From: Candidatus Cloacimonadota bacterium
Lineage (GTDB): Bacteria; Cloacimonadota; Cloacimonadia; Cloacimonadales; TCS61
NCBI GenBank assembly: GCA_029932755.1
Contig: JAOZPK010000055.1
Coordinates: 1 to 14,172 of the forward strand
Length of the DNA stretch: 14,172 nt
Reading direction: 5' to 3'
The position numbers and the translations under genes are program-made. Below the pieces are notes generated by a model. That model was not told the origin of the DNA and searched no databases. It was given only the letters and a program-made list of their open reading frames with translations. Shown piece after piece: positions 9,218-14,172 of the stretch. Position 1 is the stretch's first letter. The number at the start of each line of letters is the position of its first letter.

Positions 9218-10219
9218 TTAATTGATTTCTATCTTATAAACACCCTGACGTGTAGAAGCATAAATTTTATTATTATGCAAAACCGCTTCATAGGTATATC
9301 CAATTTTATCTGAATCTAAATTTCCAACTAATACTGGATTCGTGATATCAGAAATATCATAAAGATACACTCCTCCTGTATGACTCCCTAAAACCATATT
9401 GTCATCTTCAACGTCAATTGTATAGATGTATTCACTGGTTTCTTTTTGACATACAAATGTTGGAGCCAGGGCACTTGAAATATCATAGACAGCAAAGCCG
9501 GCTTGCCTTAATGCCACTATTGCATAATTGTCAACTATCTTTACATCCAAAGCTTCAGCATCTGTATTTGTTGTGCTGAGAATATCACCATTACTTCTGT
9601 TTATTATATGGAAACCAAGTTGCTCTGCCGAAATATACACTTTGCTTGCATCAACATCAAACCTCTCAACTGAATTTGGAAATTCATAATAATCTAAACT
9701 TTGCCAGAACTGATCAAATCTTGCAAAGTTATATTTGCCGCCATTAGTCCATAAAAGATCTACTCCACCAATAGAACTAACATCAGATTCAAGTTGAATT
9801 ATACCATCTGTATTCCCTTGATGTTGAAAAAGAAATTCTGGTTCAACTTTATTTGTCATGTCAAATACATTGATGCTGGCAGGACCGTAACGGTCATAAA
9901 CAAAAAGGAGGTTCTCATCTTCTACGGCTGAGATCAGACGAACATTCTCAAACATGATAGGATCAGTTTCCATAATATAACTCACGTGATGTGAGATCAT
10001 TTCATTCGAATTGATATCGAATATCGTATATCCTGCTTGATCTTCTGCAACGTATAAATATGAATCGGTAACAAAAATATCTCTGGCATAACCAGAAATT
10101 TCAAAAATATGTTCAATATTCAATGAACCTTCTACAGAAGCAGGTTCACTTGGTTTTGCACAACTTAATAAAAGAAACAACACAAAGAATAAACAAGAAA
10201 CTTTTTTTATATTTTTCAT
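9218..10219 (-). CDS. Lipoprotein with seven LVIVD-like beta-propeller repeats
   Basis: This 333-residue protein begins with a lipoprotein signal peptide, two lysines and a hydrophobic stretch ending in the lipobox LLSC. Cys20 is the predicted lipidated residue, so the mature protein is membrane anchored, probably in the outer membrane. The rest is about seven repeats of 35-50 residues with the LVIVD-type pattern: a V-x-(D/E) strand, an LYVA strand, then AGYTIFDINS or GGVYLYDISD. Clear units begin near ARDIFVTD, LISAVEDE, VERFDVDA, ALDVKIVD, IYTIDVED and YEAVLHNN; one central unit is weak. Seven such repeats fit a seven-bladed propeller. No catalytic motif is visible, and a binding or scaffold role is inferred. 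It is the first gene of the probable four-gene operon and the only one in it that is lipid anchored. Its exact partner is unknown. Confidence 0.9.
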   Translation of the reverse strand: MKNIKKVSCLFFVLFLLLSCAKPSEPASVEGSLNIEHIFEISGYARDIFVTDSYLYVAEDQAGYTIFDINSNEMISHHVSYIMETDPIMFENVRLISAVEDENLLFVYDRYGPASINVFDMTNKVEPEFLFQHQGNTDGIIQLESDVSSIGGVDLLWTNGGKYNFARFDQFWQSLDYYEFPNSVERFDVDASKVYISAEQLGFHIINRSNGDILSTTNTDAEALDVKIVDNYAIVALRQAGFAVYDISSALAPTFVCQKETSEYIYTIDVEDDNMVLGSHTGGVYLYDISDITNPVLVGNLDSDKIGYTYEAVLHNNKIYASTRQGVYKIEIN

Positions 10220-10223
10220 TTTA

Positions 10224-10227
10224 CCTC
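10224..10227 (-). promoter_or_regulatory. Shine-Dalgarno of the lipoprotein gene
   Basis: GAGG lies 4 bases before the ATG at 10219 (GTGAGGTAAAATG). It supports the start, which also places the signal peptide correctly. Confidence 0.65.
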
Positions 10228-10335
10228 ACTATATTCTTTTTTAACTTTATCATTAAATGCATTTTTTATTCCATTTTATGATCAAAAGAAAATTATGATA
10301 TATATATTATTTTAAGAAAAATAATCTGGAGTTTT

Positions 10336-10349
10336 TGATATTTATATCA
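10336..10349. repeat. Short inverted repeat, possible operator
   Basis: TGATAT-TT-ATATCA is a perfect 6-base inverted repeat with a 2-base centre, about 117 bases upstream of the lipoprotein start. Its spacing fits neither the FNR (TTGAT-N4-ATCAA) nor the CRP (TGTGA-N6-TCACA) consensus. In such AT-rich DNA it may be chance. Confidence 0.25.
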
Positions 10350-10443
10350 CAAATAGTTGATCTGCCAGTCAAGAATCGGGTATATGATTTATTACAAAAC
10401 AATCTCACTTCTTTCAACATTTCTATGGCTTAGCTTGAATTAA

Positions 10444-10479
10444 ATAAAAATTAGCCTGGCTCTAATAGCTAAAGCTATT
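10444..10479 (-). terminator. Weak candidate terminator downstream of tRNA-Ala
   Basis: Read on the minus strand after the tRNA, AATAGC-TTTA-GCTATT forms a 6-base stem. An overlapping alternative, ATTAG-N7-CTAAT, runs directly into TTTTTATTT. Both stems are AT-rich and short, so termination would be inefficient. Read-through from the tRNA into the operon is possible. Confidence 0.3.
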
Positions 10480-10516
10480 TCATTCTGATATTTTTTGACT
10501 TTATTCAAACAAAGAC

Positions 10517-10592
10517 TGGTGGAGCATAGCGGGCTCGAACCGCTGACCTCATGACTGCCAGTCATGCGCTCTCCCAACTGAGCTAATGCCCC
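10517..10592 (-). tRNA. tRNA-Ala (anticodon GGC)
   Basis: This is a complete 76-base cloverleaf with encoded CCA. The acceptor stem GGGGCAT pairs with ATGCTCC and contains the G3:U70 wobble pair that identifies alanine tRNAs. The D stem is GCTC/GAGC. The anticodon stem CATGA/TCATG encloses CTGGCAG, giving anticodon GGC, which reads GCC and GCU. The T arm is AGCGG-TTCGAGC-CCGCT. It is a single tRNA between divergent protein genes. Confidence 0.97.
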
Positions 10593-10625
10593 AATAATTT
10601 TCGAATTTCGAAATCACCTTTTTAT

Positions 10626-10631
10626 CGTCAA
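10626..10631 (-). promoter_or_regulatory. Candidate -35 element of tRNA-Ala
   Basis: TTGACG on the minus strand begins 39 bases before the first base of the tRNA. The sequence 16-18 bases further on (GAAATT or AAATTC) is a poor -10. The same hexamer precedes the tRNA at the right edge at almost the same distance. Confidence 0.35.
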
Positions 10632-10676
10632 GAATTTTCTATTTACGATTCCGATTAATATTTATTCGAAAAAAAC

Positions 10677-10703
10677 TTTACTCGAAGAACAAAAAAATAT
10701 AAT
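10677..10703 (+). promoter_or_regulatory. Candidate sigma-70-type promoter of bamA
   Basis: A perfect TATAAT lies at 10698-10703. TTTACT at 10677-10682 is a 4-of-6 match to the -35 consensus, with a short 15-base spacer. Transcription would begin near 10710, giving a leader of about 20-25 bases before the ATG. Confidence 0.45.
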
Positions 10704-10708
10704 TGGTG

Positions 10709-10725
10709 CCGTTCTGAAAGGACGG
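10709..10725 (+). promoter_or_regulatory. Leader hairpin overlapping the bamA Shine-Dalgarno
   Basis: CCGTTC-TGAAA-GGACGG can fold into a six-pair stem (one G-U) with a five-base loop. The last two bases of its 3' arm are the first two of the GGAGG Shine-Dalgarno at 10724-10728, which is 4 bases from the ATG at 10733. Folding could modulate ribosome access. If transcription starts at or after 10710, part of the 5' arm would be missing. Confidence 0.4.
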
Positions 10726-10732
10726 AGGATAA

Positions 10733-12952
10733 ATGAAAAAATTTCTTTTTATAATATTGATTTTGACTATTGGAATTCTGCTATCAGCAGAAAACAGTTT
10801 AATTTTAGATATCAAAACAATCGGCAACGAAAATATTGAGACAGAGTTGATCCGTTCGCTTATTTTATTTGAAGTTGGCGGAAATTATAATTCTGATGAC
10901 ATTTCAGAATCTATCAATAATCTTTATCAACTTGGTGTTTTCAAAGATATTCGTATAGAAAAAGAAGAACTTCCACAAGGTCTTTCGATTTTAATATCTG
11001 TAGAGGAATACCCTATTGTAGAACAAATTGAACTTTCTGGAAATAAAAAATTATCTGATAAGAATATTCGAGATAAGATCAATTTAAAAAATGGAAGTTA
11101 TTGGTCTCCATTTCTGGCTTCTGAAGTAAGCAAAACAATTACAGACGAATATAAAACAAAAGGCTATCATTTAGCTGAAGTTGAATATAAAATCGCAGAA
11201 TTAGATGGAAATCATGTTTCTATACTTTTAGATATTAATGAGGGTGCTAAAGTCGCGATTAAAAGTATAAAGCTCCATGGGAATAAAGAGGTGCGAACCA
11301 AAAAGCTTCTTGGAAAAATAAAAACAAAAAAAGCTAGTCTTTTTAGATCCGGAAAATTTGAAAAAGAAAAATTTGATGAAGATCTTAATATCCTGATCAG
11401 TTATTATAACAAAAAAGGATTTATCGATGCCCGTATTGTTTCATGGGAAAAGAAATTAGTAGAAGATTCTTTTGTCATCGATATTTATCTTATAGAGGGT
11501 AATCAATTTTTCTTTGGTGATGTTTCTGTTGAAGGAAACGACCGATTCACAGACGAGCTGATTATATCTCAATTCAAATTCAAAGATGAAGAAGTATTTA
11601 ATCTTGAAAAATTCAATATGCAGCTTGGGGCAGTTACTAATATGTATTATGAAGAAGGATACATTTATGCCAGTTTTGATCATGAATTAAAAAAATCTGA
11701 TAAGATCATTAATATTCAATTAAATATTAACGAAAATAATCGGGCAAAGGTTAGAAAAATTTCAATTGTTGGAAATCGCAAAACAAAAGAAAAGGTCATT
11801 CGTCGGCAACTTGTAATTTCCCCCGGAGATTATTTCCAACAATCCAAAATCATGAAGAGTCAACAAAATATTTACAATATGGGATTTTTTGAACCTGATC
11901 TTCATTTGAGTAATCCCGAAGTTATTAATCAGAATGGTGATGTTGATCTTGTAATAAATGTTAGCGATAAAGTATCGGGAAGTGCTAATGGCGGTATAGC
12001 ATTGAATAGTCAAGATGGTCTTGTAGGGCAGATTTCAGTATCTCATAATAACTTGTTTGGAAATTCATGGCAAAGTGGTGTAAAATGGGAATTTGGTAGC
12101 ACGACATCGAATTTCAGTTTCAATTTCACAAATCCATATTTTCTTGATTCATCTACTCTTGTTGGTGCCGATATTTATCTTACAACAAAAGAGTGGAATA
12201 CTTATGAAGTAAAAACTAATGGTGGATCTATTCGACTTGGACACCCACTCGGATTCTTAAATTATTCCAAATTCATAGTAAGCTATTCATATTATTCTAA
12301 GGAATATTCTATCTTAGATGGCAGAGAAGATGATGCATCGGATATTCTCATTGATCTTGATGAAAGCGGTTGGCAGAATACAAGTTCGATCTCTTTAAGT
12401 TTTTCAAGAGATCATCGAGACAACATTTTCTTCCCTACTTCCGGTTCCAATTTTACCCTATATAACGAACTTGCCGGTGGACCATTACAAGGTGATTTCA
12501 ACTTTTTCAAACAAATTGCTCAAGTAAGCTGGTACACAAAAACTATCTGGAAACTTGCTTTAAGAACGAAATGGCGTTTTGGATATGTCACTGGATATGG
12601 AGGGAAAGAAGCTCCACCAGATGAGAGATTCTATCTTGGAGGAACCGGAGCTGATGGAATTAGAGGATACGCAGATCGCTCAATTGGACCATCTGAGGGA
12701 GGTTTGAGAGAGATAATTTTTTCAACTGAATATAGTGCCCCGGTTGGCAGCGATCAGATTGTCGCTTTGTTATTCTTTGATACTGGAAATTGCTACAACA
12801 GATTAGAAGATTTCAATTTCTGGGATATGAAGAGTGGTGCTGGAATTGGAATCCGAATCCAAAGTCCATTTGGCCTTATTGGATTTGATTATGCTCACAA
12901 TTTCGAAGATAAATTGTGGGAACCTCATTTCCAATTTGGAACAACGTTCTAA
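10733..12952 (+). CDS. bamA: Outer membrane protein assembly factor BamA (Omp85 family)
   Basis: This 739-residue protein is the central subunit of the outer-membrane beta-barrel assembly machine. Residues 1-19 are a signal peptide (LLSA|E). Five POTRA domains follow at roughly 23-93, 94-172, 173-258, 259-337 and 338-412. Several open with the typical I-x-(L/V)-x-GN-(K/R) strand, as in IELSGNKKL, IKLHGNKEV, VSVEGNDRF and ISIVGNRKT. The rest, about 415-739, is the Omp85 barrel. It contains the conserved loop-6 IRGY (R644) after FYLGGTGADG and ends in an aromatic C-terminal Phe. Five POTRAs argue for BamA rather than TamA (three) or two-partner secretion proteins (two). E. coli BamA is 810 residues, so the length is ordinary. 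A strong SD fixes the start. The gene appears monocistronic, with its own promoter and terminator, and lacks the skp/lpxD neighbours common in other phyla. Confidence 0.96.
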   Translation: MKKFLFIILILTIGILLSAENSLILDIKTIGNENIETELIRSLILFEVGGNYNSDDISESINNLYQLGVFKDIRIEKEELPQGLSILISVEEYPIVEQIELSGNKKLSDKNIRDKINLKNGSYWSPFLASEVSKTITDEYKTKGYHLAEVEYKIAELDGNHVSILLDINEGAKVAIKSIKLHGNKEVRTKKLLGKIKTKKASLFRSGKFEKEKFDEDLNILISYYNKKGFIDARIVSWEKKLVEDSFVIDIYLIEGNQFFFGDVSVEGNDRFTDELIISQFKFKDEEVFNLEKFNMQLGAVTNMYYEEGYIYASFDHELKKSDKIINIQLNINENNRAKVRKISIVGNRKTKEKVIRRQLVISPGDYFQQSKIMKSQQNIYNMGFFEPDLHLSNPEVINQNGDVDLVINVSDKVSGSANGGIALNSQDGLVGQISVSHNNLFGNSWQSGVKWEFGSTTSNFSFNFTNPYFLDSSTLVGADIYLTTKEWNTYEVKTNGGSIRLGHPLGFLNYSKFIVSYSYYSKEYSILDGREDDASDILIDLDESGWQNTSSISLSFSRDHRDNIFFPTSGSNFTLYNELAGGPLQGDFNFFKQIAQVSWYTKTIWKLALRTKWRFGYVTGYGGKEAPPDERFYLGGTGADGIRGYADRSIGPSEGGLREIIFSTEYSAPVGSDQIVALLFFDTGNCYNRLEDFNFWDMKSGAGIGIRIQSPFGLIGFDYAHNFEDKLWEPHFQFGTTF

Positions 12953-12970
12953 AAAATAATAAATTAAAAA

Positions 12971-12998
12971 GCCCCGATCTCTCGGGGCTTTTTTTTTT
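12971..12998 (+). terminator. Rho-independent terminator after bamA, probably bidirectional
   Basis: GCCCCGA-TCTC-TCGGGGC is a perfect seven-pair GC-rich stem followed by ten T residues and preceded by five A residues. It begins 19 bases after the bamA stop and lies between convergent genes. On the minus strand the same stem is followed by TTTTTAATTT, so it can also stop transcription of the kinase gene. Confidence 0.93.
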
Positions 12999-13033
12999 AG
13001 ATTTGAGTTAGTCGACTAACATTAAAGCAACTC

Positions 13034-13939
13034 TCATTTACTAATCTCTTTAATCCCTTTTACACGCTCCATCAGTTCAATAGTTCTTACAAGCTGCCTT
13101 TCATGTTTACACTCCATCAAATGCTGTAAGTGCCACGAAACCATTCCGTGTGCTGTCCATTGAATATAAATTGGTAATAACTCCAGCTCTGTCTTAGATA
13201 GTGGTCGAACTTTATTATAGTTTGAAATAAATACTTTTAGTAACCTATCATTTAGCTCATTATTTATAAAACAAAACCCATTTATTGCCATTCCCATCTC
13301 AAAGATCAAATCATCAGTACAAACATCTTCAAAATCAATGATAGCCACCAATTTATCACCATTGAAGATCGTATTATCAGGGAAAATATCTGCATGAATA
13401 AGTCCTTGCGGAACAGAACTTCGTAGATATTTCTCAAGAAACTTTGTTTGTTCTATAAAGTATTCAAATATTTTCGGATATTTGTGCTTTGCACTATTAA
13501 ATTTTTTAATAAGATCAAAACAATTATCAATATTTATAGAATTTTTCTTTTCAAATTTCTGCCAGTTCGGAATGGAATTTAGTCTTGCAGATGCAGACGC
13601 AATTTCTTCAACGGTTTTTGCATTTATTCTTGGAATGTCACCTTCAATAAAATCATAAATCACTACATTTTCTGTATCTAATTCTGTTATAAATCCGCCA
13701 TCCTTCCTAATAATGTGATATGCAGTTGGAAAATCATTTTTTCTGAGTTCATCTAAAACTCTTATCTCATAATTAATTGAACTAAGATCTTGTTGAACAT
13801 TGATCCTGAAAAGATAATTACCTTTTGATGTAGTAATTTTATAATTTCTATTTGCAAATCCATGCGGCATCTTTTGATATTTGATAACATCACCAATATC
13901 ATAATCCTCTAATATTATTTTGATCTTTTCCAGTTTCAT
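13034..13939 (-). CDS. thrB: APH-fold kinase, probably type II homoserine kinase
   Basis: This 301-residue cytoplasmic protein belongs to the aminoglycoside phosphotransferase/choline kinase fold. The N-lobe has a GFANRNYKITT nucleotide-loop segment and YLFRI, like the G-x-x-N-x-NY pattern of ThrB2 proteins. The catalytic loop is H182-A-D184-IFPDN189. D184 is the expected base, N189 and D202 (IDFED) the metal ligands. The stretch after it, CTDDLIFEMGMAINGFCF, closely resembles the type II homoserine kinase signature (C-x-D-xxx-D-x-A-I-xx-NAWCF). The likely reaction is ATP-dependent phosphorylation of L-homoserine for threonine synthesis. APH-fold kinases change substrate easily, so a sugar or amino-alcohol kinase remains possible. 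No threonine-pathway gene is adjacent. The SD is weak (GGATG, 10 bases upstream). The fold call is firm, the substrate moderately so. Confidence 0.85.
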   Translation of the reverse strand: MKLEKIKIILEDYDIGDVIKYQKMPHGFANRNYKITTSKGNYLFRINVQQDLSSINYEIRVLDELRKNDFPTAYHIIRKDGGFITELDTENVVIYDFIEGDIPRINAKTVEEIASASARLNSIPNWQKFEKKNSINIDNCFDLIKKFNSAKHKYPKIFEYFIEQTKFLEKYLRSSVPQGLIHADIFPDNTIFNGDKLVAIIDFEDVCTDDLIFEMGMAINGFCFINNELNDRLLKVFISNYNKVRPLSKTELELLPIYIQWTAHGMVSWHLQHLMECKHERQLVRTIELMERVKGIKEISK

Positions 13940-14141
13940 AATTTCATTACATCCAAATTTTACTTAACTTTAAAAAAGTATTAAATTGAACTCTACAATA
14001 ACGCACAAGGAAAATATTCTTAATGATCAATCAAATATGTCTTCAGAGGTAAGTATACAAGGCTATAATAGAAATCATCATTTGTTCATATAGAAAAATC
14101 TTGACGCTATAGAGCCCGATTTTTTTTGTTGCGGTCGTCGT
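13940..14141. other. Intergenic region between kinase gene and tRNA
   Basis: These are about 200 AT-rich bases between two divergently read genes. No protein gene is evident; the longest ATG frame seen here is about nine codons. It must hold promoters for both. TTGACG at 14101-14106 is a possible -35 for the tRNA, 41 bases before it, but no good -10 follows; there is instead a run of eight T residues. Confidence 0.5.
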
Positions 14142-14172
14142 CGGGGCGTAGCGCAGTCCGGTTAGCGCACTG
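14142..14172 (+). tRNA. Partial tRNA at window edge, probably tRNA-Pro
   Basis: The first 31 bases fit a tRNA 5' part. The acceptor strand is CGGGGCG, then TA, a GCGC/GCGC D stem around AGTCCGGTTA, then A and the first three bases of the anticodon stem (CTG). A 5' C with a GCGCAG D arm is typical of bacterial tRNA-Pro. The anticodon lies outside the window, so the amino acid is inferred. Confidence 0.75.

Larger units (their letters stand above)
10220..10516. other. AT-rich intergenic region, probable operon promoter region
   Basis: These 297 bases lie between the tRNA-Ala gene and the lipoprotein gene, both read on the minus strand. No convincing protein gene is present on either strand. 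The region should hold the promoter for the four-gene operon, but I could not pick a convincing -35/-10 pair among the many A/T runs. It contains a short inverted repeat and a weak hairpin, listed separately. Confidence 0.6.

Noticed and set aside
10336..10349. CRP/FNR-type binding site
   Set aside because: The half-sites resemble TTGAT and TGTGA but the spacing is wrong for both families. It was kept only as a low-confidence inverted repeat.
10517..10592. tRNA-Ala as an integration site for a mobile element
   Set aside because: No integrase, no duplicated tRNA 3' end and no insertion-sequence-like inverted repeats were seen on either side.
13007..13020. Perfect 14-base palindrome GTTAGTCGACTAAC between terminator and kinase gene
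   Set aside because: About one perfect 14-base palindrome is expected by chance in a window of this size. It is not repeated elsewhere here and sits at the 3' ends of two convergent genes, a poor place for an operator.

Overview
The window reads as a piece of chromosome from an AT-rich, Gram-negative bacterium of the Fibrobacteres-Chlorobi-Bacteroidetes superphylum or a relative. Candidatus Cloacimonadota or Marinimicrobia would fit best. The evidence is an Omp85/BamA outer-membrane assembly protein, a Sec lipoprotein, and two large secreted proteins ending in a YPNPFNP-type C-terminal domain (type IX secretion, or T9SS, type A sorting / FlgD-Ig-like). One of these is also a gingipain-type (C25) protein. 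The taxonomic call is inference; no marker gene settles it.

Left part (1-10219, minus strand): four closely spaced genes, all with export signals, form a probable operon read from 10219 downwards. In order of transcription they are a seven-repeat LVIVD-like beta-propeller lipoprotein (9218-10219), a 1650-residue C25 multidomain protein (4247-9199), a 1004-residue protein of sixteen W-x-D-x-R repeats (1213-4227), and an M14 zinc carboxypeptidase cut by the left window edge (1-1205). Gaps are 18, 19 and 7 bases, and each internal gene has its own Shine-Dalgarno (SD) sequence. The theme is a cell-surface or secreted protein-binding and protein-cutting set. The C25 protein keeps the catalytic Cys position but has Tyr where gingipains have the catalytic His, so it may not be an active C25 protease.

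Middle (10220-10732): an AT-rich spacer with no protein gene. It carries a complete tRNA-Ala(GGC) gene on the minus strand and the promoter and leader region of bamA on the plus strand. The leader contains a small hairpin whose 3' arm overlaps the SD sequence.

Right part (10733-14172): bamA (five POTRA domains plus a 16-strand barrel) is followed by a strong hairpin/T-tract terminator that also faces the convergent gene 13034-13939, an APH-fold kinase most like type II homoserine kinase. The window ends inside the 5' part of a plus-strand tRNA gene, probably tRNA-Pro.

Functionally, BamA would fold the outer-membrane barrels needed by any secretion system that exports the sorting-domain proteins. 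None of the T9SS core genes lies in this window, so use of T9SS is inferred only from the C-terminal domains. No CRISPR array, insertion sequence, integrase or phage gene was seen.
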